Positions 12,392 through 23,471 of a stretch of 64,000 nucleotides of DNA are shown here, one piece after another. The notes under the pieces are model-generated. The model did not search any database. It was not told the origin of the DNA and saw only the letters and a list, made by a program, of their open reading frames with translations. How positions within the stretch are numbered: position 1 is the first letter of the stretch; every line of letters begins with the position of its first letter. Origin of the DNA: Scalesia atractyloides (lineage: Eukaryota; Streptophyta; Magnoliopsida; Asterales; Asteraceae); assembly GCA_947069175.1 (NCBI GenBank), contig CAMTDV010000027.1:44963369-45027368 (forward strand), given 5' to 3'. Position numbers and translations under genes: made by a program.

Positions 12392-12776
12392 TGTAAAATC
12401 CAGACGGATCTTTCAACAATATCAAATACTTTGTGTGACTGCGGAAACCAAACACAAAGTGATTCAAGACAATATAAAGCGAAACACAATTGACAATAAA
12501 CTCAATATACTTGCATTCATTGTTAGAGATGACTGATACAAGACAAAGGAGGTTTCGGCTTTCTACAATATGCGCAACTGATCTCTAATTGTATGTCTAA
12601 CCCTAAACAATGCTAGGTCTCGGCTTATATACATTACATGACTCGAGACCCCTTTAAGCCCACATTAGAAAGCCCAGCCGAAACCATGTACAAAGACCCA
12701 TTACATATCGACCCAAACATATTAAACTAACACAAGATCAACTCTAACTTATGTATAAACCTTTCACGATCCAACA
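12392..12776 (-). repeat. C1 5' LTR
   Basis: 385 bp, about 12 differences from 2018-2402. Transcription would start in this copy and run leftward. Confidence 0.93.
12625..12631 (-). promoter_or_regulatory. Candidate TATA box in C1 5' LTR
   Basis: The minus strand reads TATATAA about 145 bases into the LTR, conserved in the 3' LTR at 2251-2257. The position is plausible for a U3 promoter; no start site can be shown. Confidence 0.5.
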
Positions 12777-12781
12777 TTAAC

Positions 12782-13187
12782 AATGAATGTTTAATACTAT
12801 GAATGAAGTCACCGAATATTAATACTCCAAATGTATGTGGTGATTGCAGGTTGGAGTTATCTTTACTATGGAATTTAAATAGGTCGAAGATCAAGTCAAA
12901 GAGCAAGGATTGTACGGAAAGAGTGGTCTCATAGCTTGTACCATGCAAGTTAATCAATAATGAATGTAGTAAATCTTTTCTAGAAAGTGTCCAATAATTT
13001 ATAGATGAACCTTTAAGTATATTATATAGTTAATAAAGAAAGAATTTTTGAGTCAGTATTTCTGCTGTGTTGTTTTGGGTCAAAACGCGTTTAGGGTGTT
13101 ACATGATTACCTCATAGTCACACGATTGCACTTCTGTTATGACCAAGGTGTGACATCTCATCCCTTCCATTTTCTGAAATCTTATAG
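12782..13187. repeat. Continuation of the interrupted repeat, up to a gag start
   Basis: Continues the sequence cut by C1 at 2017. It runs to GGGTGTTACA at 13103, which could be an LTR end. No canonical primer site follows, so the junction to the gag scrap at 13188 is rearranged or diverged. No gene is seen. Confidence 0.4.
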
Positions 13188-13480
13188 ATGTCTTCTAGCC
13201 GATCCTTCAACTCTAAGAAGATGATGGCGTTCATGGCCAAGCAGATGGCCAAGGTTATACCTGATATTCAAGATCAACGCCACCAATTCCCCAAACAACA
13301 CTGACTCCCCTAATGTCTTAGTTGAATCCAAGGCTGGCCATCCTAAATCAACCTTCACCTTTAAGCAGTTTAATTCGTGTAGCCTGATGCCATTTACGGA
13401 CGATAGACGGGGTAATAAAGATGCTCAAATGGTTTGAATCCATCGAGGTCACCTTCCGTCAAAGTGGGTGTCCCAAACTA
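13188..13480 (+). pseudogene. Truncated Gypsy gag 5' fragment
   Basis: The ATG at 13188 follows ATCTTATAG. The reading MSSSRSFN... then MAFMAKQMAKVIPDI matches the gag N-terminus of G2 (FMAEQMAEHMAKVIPEI), and after frameshifts LKWFESIEVTFRQSGCP matches LQWFNAIELTFLQSGCP of G2. Homology stops around 13480 and unrelated sequence follows. It is a remnant of a Tekay-like gag lacking the zinc knuckle and all of pol. Confidence 0.75.
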
Positions 13481-15457
13481 TGGACAATCATCATGCCCTG
13501 TACCATATCTGATGCGGGTCAGGGCGTGACAGCAAATTTATCTCTACCAGCAAGGGATATTGAGGCCGCTCCTACAGATAAAAATAAAAATACTCACATC
13601 CTTTAGATATTCTTTTAAGAAAAGTTGCACTAAGTTCGGGTGGCGCAACTTTTGCCACAATAAGTAGGGAGTGTTGAATTGCTTGATAATCATAAATAAT
13701 CATAATTCTTCTAAGCAATTCACATGCATATGACTACAATAAATAAATATGTTAGAGGATGTTTAGGCCTACTTATTAATTATAATTAAACATAAAAACA
13801 ATTATGATAAGCAAATAACAAACACCCACAATTTGATGAATAAGTAGACATGTCCTCTTTTATGCAAAAAATTGACTCAAGCTAATGAAAAAGAAAACGG
13901 AAGAATCCTTACCTAATCAACACCGAAAACCTCTCCTTCTTCCTTAAAAATTTCAATGATTTCCTTCCTTTATTTTTGATACCAAAACACACCTTGTTCT
14001 CATTGCCTAACATATATTCAAAAGTCAAACATGCTAAATGTATTATCCTCTAAGATTAAACAAAACTGAAGTCCAAATAATTAAAATTACACATGAACCA
14101 TACCACAATCAATTAACCATACTTGGAGTGTTTCTTCAATATCGCCAACATCAATACATACAAACTCAATCAGAATGAGTAAATTGCGTAGAAACAAATT
14201 TCAATCAATAAAAAAATTGCAGAATTATGAATGTGAAAGACAACTTTATCACAACCAATTTATAATAAGTGCAATACATGCATACCACACATGCATACCC
14301 AAAGTCTAACCTTGTTCTAATGAAGCAACTTCAGATACTCTTATTACCTTATGAAATAAAACACAAAACAATTTATTAATAATATGTTTAGTATGGTATA
14401 AACATGTGTTAACAGAGAGTGTTAGCCAACTTCTTTGTGATAAGTGTTATTACATGTGCATATTTACCACCTTTCCATTAAATAACCATTATCCTCGTCG
14501 CCTGGAACATCTATCAAATCCCTGAACTAACAAGTTATGGTTAAATGGTTATCCATAATTATTATAAACAAAGTTGCTAACATCAATAATATCTATAAAT
14601 TTTGTGCAAATCTTTGAAGCAATAGTTAAGATTAGAATAAAACAGTTCACTGTGTGATCTCACAACAAATTAATTAAAACTGGTTAATCCCGATAAATTA
14701 GTTGCTACTAACTACAAAATTCATACTCGTGAACATCTTCAAGCTTATGAATACGTTACAGCTCATGTGGATAAAGATGCGTGAAATTAGATGAAGATCA
14801 ATATAAAGATTTGAGAAATCTCGTGTTTAGTTTCAACAAATTCTCTTCATAATCTTTGTTTATTAATCGTTATCATTTCCAATCACTTGGAGATTCGTTG
14901 GCTATTCTATAGTATAGGAGTCATATAATATAACAACAAATCTTAATCACGATTCACAAGTCTTGAGAATTACAATTATAAACTAAACTAAGTTGCAAAT
15001 ATGAAATTGTTGTGTTCTTGTGGTTTTGGTTTTCATCAAACAATTGTAAATGATCAATTAACTTTAACTTATAAGCTGATACTAAAACTAATACACGATT
15101 GCTAGGTCACATAATCTTTAATAGATATCCTTTTTATTCCCATAACAAATTTAATTTAAAGTTGTGATCTTACAATTGTTTTATGAATAAAATAAAATAA
15201 TTAAAAACAAACATGAATTGTATGCAACTCCGTAGCAACTCCTAAAACATTTGGACAGCATTTTTCAATCTTTTGACTTGTCCTGTATATTAATGTTTGC
15301 CAATCTTTTGGGCATAATGCTCACAAACTCTCATATTTCGAGTTCAACTCTTGGTAGTCATAAGTAAAGACATGCTAACATGTCCTTTGTGGTTATAAAT
15401 AAATATAAAGACAATTATAAACGAATTACCATTTATTTTATGAAAATATTCAGACTT
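13481..15457. other. AT-rich intergenic DNA, no gene seen
   Basis: Almost 2 kb without a supportable reading frame. At 13660-13680 AAGTAGGGAG is followed by TGTTGAATTGC, which looks like a polypurine tract against an LTR start, but no matching second LTR or pol remnant is recognisable. The rest is AT-rich and structureless by eye. Confidence 0.5.
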
Positions 15458-16331
15458 TCATCTATATGTAATTTCAAGAAATTGAAGGGGACTAGGGTTG
15501 ACAATGGCATATGTTAGAAGGTCTTCATCATCCTTGAATAGCTCCATTTCCTCGGAACTCAATGTGATTGTGGCTTCAACACCACCACCCTTTAATGTAT
15601 CATTCAAAGACATTATCTTCTCCCTCCTGGATTCATGATAGAACCATATAGGCATTAATTTTGTATATTCCACTATTCAACAAATTGGTAACATTTAAAC
15701 AACGATCTCACTCTCTAATATCCATCAGATCCTTTAACCTATTTCACCTTTGAAGGAGTCAATGCGATTCGAGTTAATTTTGGCTATTGATTCTCTAATT
15801 TCCCCCATCAGGTTCTACAAGCAAGGTTGGTTTTCTGGAAAGCATATCTCTGTGTCTGTGAGAATAACGTTCCCTATTGATTCATAGGGTAAAAGCGGAG
15901 AAGCCCTTGCCTGTATGTTCACATATGACAACAAAGCATGAGGTGACTGTGAGCTGAAAGGTCTTATGGATGATGATGCTTTGGCAACAACCTTCCAGAT
16001 TAGGGCGGTGGTGGCCTCCATGCGAGTTGGACCTCTATTCGATGTGTTGAAATCCGCTTGGTGCTTGAGGGTAGCTATAGAATCAGGATCAAATGTAAAT
16101 CTTTGTGTACTAACTGATTCGGCATTAGTAAACTTGGAAGGCCAAGAATAATTCAAGTAAGGATTATTGGGAAACAACCGAGATGCCACAAAACTAGTGA
16201 AAACATATTTTGGTGAACCTCTTATGGCTGCACCCCATGCTTTTATATACAAGAAATATGCATGGCCGTCAAAGAGCATGTGTACCACGCTAGGTGAAAG
16301 GCCAATCCCACCACAACTGAAAATGTTAACC
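15458..16331 (-). pseudogene. BAHD pseudogene exon 2
   Basis: The acceptor is CACCAG before GTTAACATTTTC (exon starts at 16331, reading VNIFSCGGIG). The frame stays open to 15818 with the HXXXD active site, then is closed by several stops. It reopens in the same frame from about 15673 to the TGA at 15458-15460. Confidence 0.85.
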
Positions 16332-16461
16332 TGGTGAATGATACGTACAAATTGAAATGCCATACGTGCATGCATGGTGACAAGGAGCTGGTCCAAGAGC
16401 TGACTAACCGTTAGTTGGGCCAGCTAGTTGAATGGAAACATAATAGAAAAGACTAAACTTA

Positions 16462-17056
16462 GAAGGCAAAATTACTAGAATAGACAAGTGACTGATTACT
16501 TTAACGATATAGACACGACTATTTAGCCGTTGCCAAAATACACAAAAGACAAAAAAATAGCCAAATTCGAAGATTATAAATAGGATGACGTGGGCTTAAA
16601 TATCCTACACATAAATTCGTGGTAAAGTATAACGGGATACACTTGAAAGCCAAGGAAAAAAAGGACACATGTAAAGCGAAGGCCAAGTACCCGTCGGATG
16701 CAAAACGTAAGCGAAATATCGCCGTCAGATGAAAAAAAAAGTGAGATAAATAGTCTGTGGCTAAAAACTGAAGGCTAGATCCTAACTGTCAGCTATTTTG
16801 CATTCGCTTCACACGTAATGGATATTATGTGGACCCTTATACTTCATCATGATGTTTAATGGTTTCTCTTGAAGTTATATCAATATCCACGTTTTTTTTG
16901 TAGGCCAAACGCTAGCCTGTCTTAGCTGTCAGATTTATTTGGCATCTTTTGACGACTCTTATTTTGTCTTTGTGTATTTTGGCAACGCCTAAATAGCTGT
17001 GTTTGTTTTGTTAAAGTCAAAAGCTAACTTGTCTATTATAGTAATTTTCTTTACTT
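16462..17056. mobile_element. Short TIR element (MULE-like) in the BAHD intron
   Basis: The left arm 16470-16560 and the reverse complement of 16965-17054 align over about 95 bases at roughly 80% identity. Shared blocks include AAAATTACTA, AATAGACAAGT, GACTTTAAC-like, CTATTTAG and CGTTGCCAAAATACACA. Long terminal inverted repeats of this size with about 400 bp between them and no transposase suggest a non-autonomous Mutator-like element. A clear 9-bp target duplication was not found, so the superfamily is inference. It contains a fragment of the host gene (16853-16895). Confidence 0.7.
16853..16895 (-). pseudogene. Captured BAHD exon-1 start inside the TIR element
   Basis: GTTTAATGGTTTCTCTTGAA plus about 20 following bases match exon 1 of the surrounding gene at 18190-18231, with two mismatches over about 41 bases, in the same orientation. 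It would encode VDIDITSRETIK. It lies between the two inverted-repeat arms, so it is cargo of the element or a duplication trapped by it. Confidence 0.75.
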
Positions 17057-17820
17057 AAAAAGTGCATAACTTGAATTATTTTCAATTTTTTTTTCTTTTT
17101 AACGTAGGACACCTAAATTACTTTTTGTATTTTACGCAATTATTTAGATCATTAATTTCAATATATATTTGATAGATTGTATAGTAAAACCTCTGTATAG
17201 TAATAAATTTGATAAAATTAATTATTTGTCTAGTGTCAATTTAGGACCAGTACAAAATTAGACCCTAATAGATAATATAATAAGTTAATAACTTTTTTTG
17301 AAATCTAATGTATATATATTGGTTCCAAAGAAACTAAAAGTTGATAATTACTAAAAGATTTCATATTAGAAGGTATAGTTGATGTGATTTCAAAAATTTT
17401 CAAAGGGCATTTTAGAGTGACTAATTTCTAACGATGTTTAATGTATTATAAATGAAGAAGAAATGTGCATTGAAACTTCTTTTTATAATTTATTTTTGGT
17501 ATTATTAACTAACTTTTTGTATTAAAAAAGAAAGAACTTGACTTATCCAATTACTTTGTTAATATACACTAGATTTAGAAATCTGATGGTCATACGTTAA
17601 ACCTTATGAAATTAATAAATTATTAATTTATTGATATAATAATATCTCAGTAAACAAATAAATATTTCATTCTCAACATTATTTGTTTATAGAAGTTTTA
17701 CTATAATTTGATAATACTTACCAAAATTTGAAATCCTCTATGTAATGTTTTAGTGATTAGTAACTCATCAATTTTTTCTTAAGAACTAACTAGCTATATA
17801 TAACATGTTAAACAACAAAA
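17057..17820. other. Remaining BAHD intron, AT-rich
   Basis: AT-rich sequence with no coding signal and no recognised repeat. The intron as a whole (16332-17820) has a good acceptor (CCAG) but a mutated donor at 17820. Confidence 0.5.
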
Positions 17821-18235
17821 CTGAACACCAATAATATAATTCCCTGTAGAAGATTCTCCTGTTCTAGGCTGTTAGGAAGCAAATCTCTCACTTTTTCATC
17901 ATCAGGATGACTTATACATTCTTTGAAACTCTGGTTTACTCGAGCCTCCATGAAATTAACTCCTTTGTCGGTACACATGATCCGCAAGTTATCCTTAACT
18001 TCCCCGGCAATAGGATAGAACCGAGTTAGAATCTCAGAAAAAGATTTTTTGAGATGTTTTGATACTGCCGTGGTACTAGTGTTACTTTCATTAGGAAAGA
18101 ACAAGATCAAAGGAGTGTAGCAGTCATGAACAAGTTGGTCAATAAATGATAGGTTGAATATTCTTAGATGATGTGGAGTTGGTGAAGCTAGTTTAATGGT
18201 TTCTCTTGAAGTTATATTAATATCCACCTTTTCAT
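17821..18235 (-). pseudogene. BAHD pseudogene exon 1
   Basis: Reads EKVDINITSRETIK through FYPIAGEVKDNLRIMCTD to ENLLQG. The first ATG (18235-18233) is one base out of frame, consistent with a lost base after ATG. After CTACAGG one A appears to be missing, so YIIGVQ falls in another frame. The exon would end with CAG at 17821. Confidence 0.83.
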
Positions 18236-19284
18236 TGTTTTCTTTGTTTTTTCTATTCTTCCCCCACCTGCAAATAATCGCGTTACTACCTATGCGTTGC
18301 ATGAGATATAAAAGTTTGATTACAACTATAAAAAACGAAAACAAATTACACAGCTAAACTCATTCGCTCACTCGAGCAGAATTTATGGCATGTTAGATAG
18401 AAATCACCAAGCTGTAAATGAGCACTTCGATAAACAGATTCAAGAAATAAGAGCAAAGAAAAAAATAATGTTTAGTTCTCGTCGGATAATGAAACAAAAG
18501 AAAAAAAAAATGTTTTTGCTTTTACTTTTTGTCGGATAATTTTTTACATTATAGCTTCAATAAATTTTATATATTGTCAACTCTTAATGTTTAATCTGTT
18601 GGCAATGTGTCGTAAATCAAATTACCCACAACCATATCCAGTTATAGACAGAGTTCCATCGGTAATTGCTTCTAGGCTGGATTTAGATGGATTCGATCGT
18701 GATAATATTTCATTGTTTTGTAGTACTAAGATAGATGGAGTGTGGTTCCAAACCTGAAGTCGGTTCCGGTACCGTTAACCTATGTTGATGTACTGTATTG
18801 GTGACCATAAAATAAGGATGGCAACATTATGGATTTTGGCCATGCCACTGACTTGAAAGCATTAGAACCGCAGCCCAAATTCGAACCTCCATGAGGAGGA
18901 TTATGTTGCTGACAATTTAGGAAACGTCGGGTTGCTTTATGGGCTGAGACTAACCACCTGATTATCACTGACGATCAGCTAACCACCCAACTCATTGTTT
19001 TTATAATCATAAAACCTACAACTATAATTTGAAAAGACGACCCTATCTTGTTTGCATTGTCAAATCACAAATTTAATGCTATTTGAGTAGTTCGTTTATA
19101 CGTGGCAAAAGAAAGTGGCTATTAATCATGCGCACGTGGCAAAAGAAAATGGCTATAAATCATCCGCGTGATTTGTAAACTTGTGAAGATAATTTATATA
19201 GTAACATATGTATAATTTATTAAGAGTAATACGGTTTGGTTCGGTTTAATTTGATTTTACCTTTAGACATGTTAAACAACTAAC
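18236..19284. other. Intergenic, no gene seen
   Basis: Contains the would-be promoter side of the BAHD pseudogene and AT-rich DNA. A 62-codon minus frame at 18780-18968 has no recognisable family. A short direct repeat, ACGTGGCAAAAGAAA, occurs twice around 19100-19150. Bases 19271-19284 match the start of the BAHD intron (GTTAGTTGTTTAAC on the minus strand). Confidence 0.5.
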
Positions 19285-19460
19285 CTGGACACCAATAATA
19301 TAATTTCCTATTGAAGGTTCTCCGGTTCTAGGGCTTTTAGGAATCAACTCTCTCAATTTTTCATCATCGAGGTCACCTAGAAATTCTTTGAGACTCTGGT
19401 TAACTCTAGCCTCCAGAAACTGACTCTATTGTCACTACACATGATGTGCAAATCAACCTT
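19285..19460 (-). pseudogene. Second BAHD exon-1 fragment, cut by Copia C2
   Basis: The minus strand reads LHIMCSDN ... FLEARVNQSLKEFLGDLDDEKLREL ... GEPSIGNYIIGVQ, closely matching the end of exon 1 of the pseudogene at 17821. It ends at a normal donor, CAG|GTTAGT, at 19284-19283. The upstream part of the exon is missing because the C2 LTR begins at 19461. This shows a tandem pair of related acyltransferase genes once stood here. Confidence 0.85.
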
Positions 19461-19808
19461 TGTTGGTATAGAATCAGAGATTATGCCAAACAAGAGAATT
19501 GATAGGATGTAAACCTATAATTTTATTGAAATCAGTCAGCATGATTACAACACACATCTACAAATTGTAGAGGAAAAGTGATAAACCCTGAAACAATAAG
19601 CTGTAATTTATACTAAAAACAAAACAAAATCTTCTGATTAACTTGGAGATCAACATTGCTGGAAGTTGAAGATCTTTTCATAGCTTCCCACGATTTTTCC
19701 CGTTATATCCGGTAAGTGAGTTCGACTTCTCTTTATTTGACTTCTTTTAGTCTTTTGTTAACTTTGACCCAGTTGAATAAAAAACCCTATTCAGAATTAA
19801 TTTCAACA
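19461..19808 (-). repeat. C2 3' LTR
   Basis: 348 bp starting TGTTGGTATAG and ending TTTCAACA (TGTTG/CAACA inverted ends). On the minus strand the neighbouring inner bases read AATTAAAGGGGAATA, a polypurine tract directly after the pol stop. Confidence 0.8.
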
Positions 19809-19817
19809 TATTCCCCT

Positions 19818-19892
19818 TTAATTGTGAAGCAGAGACACTCCAAGCATCTCCCTCATATCAATGAACTTAACTCTATGCATAGCCTTGGTTAA
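19818..19892 (-). pseudogene. C2 pol C-terminal end
   Basis: Encodes LTKAMHRVKFIDMREMLG and ends with TAA at 19820-19818, immediately before the polypurine tract. It is the normal end of a Copia polyprotein, separated from the rest of pol by G0. Confidence 0.8.
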
Positions 19893-20922
19893 TGTGACAA
19901 CCGACAAAATAATGGTAAAGTCCGTACAACTTAACAACTTAATTATACAATTTATTGCGTTCATTACGACTTAATTAATGCATGATTAGGTCGCGTAAAG
20001 TCTAGCAATCTTAGGACATGGTTAATTATGCCAAACAACATCGTTACATTCTTCACGTTGCGAGAAAATAACAAACTATGTCCAAATATGCAAGCAAAAT
20101 GCTGAAAACCCTATTCACTATTCATTCCAGCAAGTTTCTGAAAACTGTCGGAAACGAATGGCCGAAAACATTTTATAGTTGAAATACAAATAAAAATCCC
20201 TAATTAGGGGCATTAAATACAAAAACGCTTTAACTTTCCGGAAAACACGTGTCACCAAAATTCGTCTGAATCGCATTAAAATATAAGAAAGTAAATTGGT
20301 CTGAAACGCCAAAACTCAACACTTTAAGGGACATAGGGCATATAATGCTATACACCCTAAATAAGCTTTGGGCTATCAATGGAACATCCTAAACATAAGC
20401 TTCCAACGATACGCCATAGCGGGCACAACTTGTCCGATACCGATCCGACGAACTAGTAGGAAGCATCCTTACCATCCTAACACCTAAACGGATCACCCAG
20501 TGAACTAGTTAAGAGTATTTCATGTCCGAAACAGCATTGGCGGTGCCATATAATAAGCCGAGATGACATTTTCGATACTAGAGCACACTTTCCATCTATT
20601 GTCCGAAAGTGACCTGACGACCTATCTAATATATTTTTATCACTTGAAACTAATTCCAACTAGTCAAAGGAATTAATTTATACTAATTACCATCTAAAAC
20701 CCCTAATTACTCCCTAATGGTGCCAGATCAATCACTAATCAATACACTTAACTAAATTACCTAAATATCTACCATTTTACCACATGTTGAATAAAAATTT
20801 ACATATTACCCCCCCCCCCCTCAAGAAATCAGTCAAAAAGTGGGCCCACCCACTTGTTTCATTGTTAAAAATGTAAGATACATAGCATGGTTGCAAGATT
20901 TGGATGATGGATGAATTCACCT

Positions 20923-20930
20923 CTATAAAA
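20923..20930 (+). promoter_or_regulatory. Candidate TATA box in G0 5' LTR
   Basis: CACCTCTATAAAACC lies about 1 kb into the LTR and is preserved in the 3' LTR at 52727-52734. A plausible U3 promoter element. Confidence 0.45.
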
Positions 20931-22199
20931 CCTAACTTCATCATCATATTTCTATCATTTTCAAACTCCAAATATTCAAGAACCATATTCCCTTTTCCTC
21001 TTCCATTTTCGGCAGCCCCAAAACCCCCATAACCCTTCCTTTTTATCTACAAAACCCACCAAATTAAGCTTATAAAACCCACCATAAGACCCCTCAAGGA
21101 AGGTGCAAGCATGGAAGACTTTTAGAGCTTTATTTGGAGCTTAATCTCTTCTTAATCTTCGTCATAACCATAACAAAGTTGTAAGATCATTTCTCACCAT
21201 TTTTGAGCTTTATATGTTATGTAGAATACCAAAGTACAACTTGATCATCTTGAACTCCAAGAAAACCAAAGCTCAAAACCCTAATCAAAACATAAAAGTC
21301 TACTAATGTGATGTATTTTGTGTTGATCATGTTGCATAGTGCTAGTTAGCTTATATATTCTTGATAATTATGTTAAAGTAAGTTGTTTAGCTTGATGATC
21401 TTGTATGGAACTTGATTTAAAATGGTGATTAAAACAACTTGATGTTTAAATCTTAACAAGATCATCATCCACATGATACATGAACTTTACTACAAAAATA
21501 AAAGTGACTTTTAACATTTTATAACGTTCATGCAAACTAAAAATCATGATTTACACTAAGATGGTTTCAAAAGTGTGTTAATCAATGTCGTTTATATGAA
21601 GGATAAAGACTTTAAAGTGTGTTAGATATGATGGTGTGAGTAATCTTGTCAAAAGATTTAAAAGTATTGTGATATTATTATTAAAAATGTGGTTAAAAAT
21701 ATACATAAAGTTCAAGGATTATGTGGATAATTATGTGGGAATTGTACATATAAAAATTGAGTTTTTGAAACTTGATTGGAAATTGATTGAGATTAAGGAA
21801 TTTAAACATGCTTAAAATACGTTTTAAAACGTGGAAACGCCATAGTTTAGGGGAAACTATGGCGAAATTTTTCTAAAATCTAATCGCGATTAAAGTACGA
21901 TTAAAAGGGTGATTAATGGGACTAACTGCGATTAGTCACCTTAATCAGTAATTAAGGAAGTTTAATAAAAAGGGTTAAGCCCTAATCTTACAAGAACTTG
22001 TATAAACACTATATATAATTATAAGTTAAAAAAAGTTATAAAAAGGTGAAATGGAAATTTTATAAGTATAAATATATTCTTAAATAAAAATATATACATG
22101 TTGAAAATATACCAACTTATGTGTATAAATACTTGTACAATTATGTGTATGTATTAGAAGTTGGGAAGAATACTAACTAAAATACAAATACACTACACA

Positions 22200-22410
22200 A
22201 ACAATCTTCAAATACGGTATATCGATACGTATAAATACAGAATAAATACCAAATAATACGGTATACCAATATGTATAAATACCAAATAATACGGTATACA
22301 AATACGTATAAATACCAAATAATATGGTATACAAATACGTGTGAATACAGTATAAATACCAAATAATACGGTATAAAGTACGTATAAATACTTATACCAA
22401 AACCCTTATT
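22200..22410. repeat. Tandem ATACGGTATAC / TACGTATAAATACC repeats
   Basis: Units of about 35-45 bp built from AATACGGTATACAAATACGT and AAATACCAAATAAT. The same zone lies in the 3' LTR at 54000-54215. Confidence 0.8.
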
Positions 22411-22439
22411 GACACACAAGAATTACAAGTACTGAACAT

Positions 22440-22860
22440 GCCCAAAATATAATGGTGCAAATGCATGCAAAAAAACAATTTGCATATACAATGCAATATT
22501 TGCATAAGCATGGAACAAATGCATACAACAAAATAATTTGTATATACAAAGTAACAATCGCATAAATAATGATGCAAATGAATATAACAAAACAACTTGC
22601 ATATACAATTCAATATTTGCATATACCATGGAACAGATGCATACAACAAAACAATTTGCATATGCAATGCAATATTTGCATATACCATGAAACAAATGCA
22701 TACAACAAAATAATTTCCATATACAAAGTAACAATTGCATATATAATGGTGCAAATGCATATAACAAAACAATTTGCATATACAATGCAATATTTGCATA
22801 TACCATGGAACAAATACATACAACAAAATAATTTACATATACAAAGTAACATATACTTAT
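22440..22860. repeat. 59-bp tandem array, about seven units
   Basis: Units contain TTGCATATACAATGCAATAT, CATATACCATGGAACAAATG and CATACAACAAAA; two unit types alternate in places. The 3' LTR copy (54255-54545) has about five units, so the array has changed in number since insertion. Because 59 is not a multiple of three and the repeat lacks stops, several frames on both strands stay open. Confidence 0.85.
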
Positions 22861-22917
22861 ACATGTAAACGAGGTTCGCTATGCTTAAAATATGTATTGG
22901 AAGAATATACAAAACAC

Positions 22918-23075
22918 GTAGACTCTCATGGGCTAGGCCCACTCATACCGTGTGGATCACGGAGACTCAAATGGGCTAGGCCCATTCTCACTTGTGCGAG
23001 GCACAAAGACTCTTATGGGCTAGGCCTACTAATACTCGTGCGAGGCACGTAGACTCACGAAGGGCAAGGCCCGTT
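22918..23075. repeat. 43-bp tandem repeat with GGGCTAGGCCC core
   Basis: Four units of about 43 bp begin GACTC and carry ATGGGCTAGGCCCA, or GGGCAAGGCCC in the last. Matching units are in the 3' LTR at 54640-54805. Confidence 0.8.
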
Positions 23076-23092
23076 TGTACACTTGATGGATA

Positions 23093-23094
<2 letters not shown>

Positions 23095-23135
<41 letters not shown>
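23095..23135. repeat. (AT)n microsatellite
   Basis: About 20 AT dinucleotides. The homologous position in the 3' LTR (about 54820-54832) has only a few. Confidence 0.9.
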
Positions 23136-23137
<2 letters not shown>

Positions 23138-23471
23138 AAGTGTATATATATATTAAAACAAAATACGAAACAAATGCCAACATATTTAAAATTTGCAAAG
23201 GGATCCAAATACTTAACTTAAACAATAACGTTCAAGATGAACAACGTGTACACATTTAACCATAACTCAAGTGTCTAACGAGTTAGAGCACTTTAGGTTG
23301 ATATGCTCTTTGGGATACCCGAATTGCTAGCATATATTCACGGACGCTAATCAGTGAGTTCATGTCCCCCTTTTCTCTTAAATGTTTTCGGTTTATAACT
23401 CTTAGAGGAAATACATGTTCTCGATGGTATGGTTTAGCTCTAGAATGATATATTAGATCATGTGCGTATAG

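Larger units (their letters stand above)
2018..12776 (-). mobile_element. C1: Ty1/Copia LTR retrotransposon, degenerate, with extra 3' ORF
   Basis: This is a complete but inactivated Copia element of 10,759 bp on the minus strand. The two 385-bp LTRs (2018-2402 and 12392-12776) both start TGT and end ACA, and the element is flanked by TTAAC at 2013-2017 and 12777-12781. A tRNA-iMet-like primer site lies inside the right LTR and a purine tract inside the left LTR. Gene order in the direction of transcription is gag, protease, integrase, RT, RNase H (the Copia order), then a non-coding spacer and a third ORF. I count about 12 mismatches between the LTRs, so the insertion is fairly recent, yet every gene carries lesions. 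A third ORF after pol is reminiscent of Sirevirus-like elements; the lineage is not settled. Confidence 0.93.
15458..18235 (-). pseudogene. BAHD acyltransferase pseudogene (vinorine synthase-like)
   Basis: Two-exon remnant of a plant BAHD acyl-CoA-dependent acyltransferase, a cytosolic enzyme family that esterifies alcohols and specialised metabolites. Exon 1 (18235-17821) encodes the typical start ITSRETIKLASPTPHHLR and the FYPIAGEV segment. Exon 2 (16331-15458) carries the catalytic HMLFDG (HXXXD intact), FVASRLFP, TRMEATTALIWK and the C-terminal EATITLSSEEMELF. Lesions: the only ATG is out of frame by one base; a base loss shifts frame near the exon-1 end; the splice donor is TT instead of GT; five in-frame stops lie between 15817 and 15690; and the structural DFGWG motif before PIW is missing. 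The copy at 19285 keeps a normal donor. Natural substrate cannot be inferred. Confidence 0.88.
19893..23471 (+). repeat. G0 5' LTR, first part
   Basis: Matches 51683-55173 of the 3' LTR. Contains a C12 run at 20809-20820, a CTATAAAAC motif, and then three tandem-repeat zones and an AT microsatellite between 22190 and 23135. It is interrupted by G2 after TATAG. Open frames in the repeat zone are repeat artefacts, not genes. Confidence 0.9.

Noticed and set aside
18780..18968. 62-codon minus-strand frame between the BAHD copies
   Set aside because: No recognisable motif and not part of the acyltransferase.
22392..23052. Many open frames on both strands, 80-144 codons
   Set aside because: They are translations of the 59-bp and other tandem repeats of the G0 LTR; the same happens at 53958-54925. 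No domain, no codon logic.
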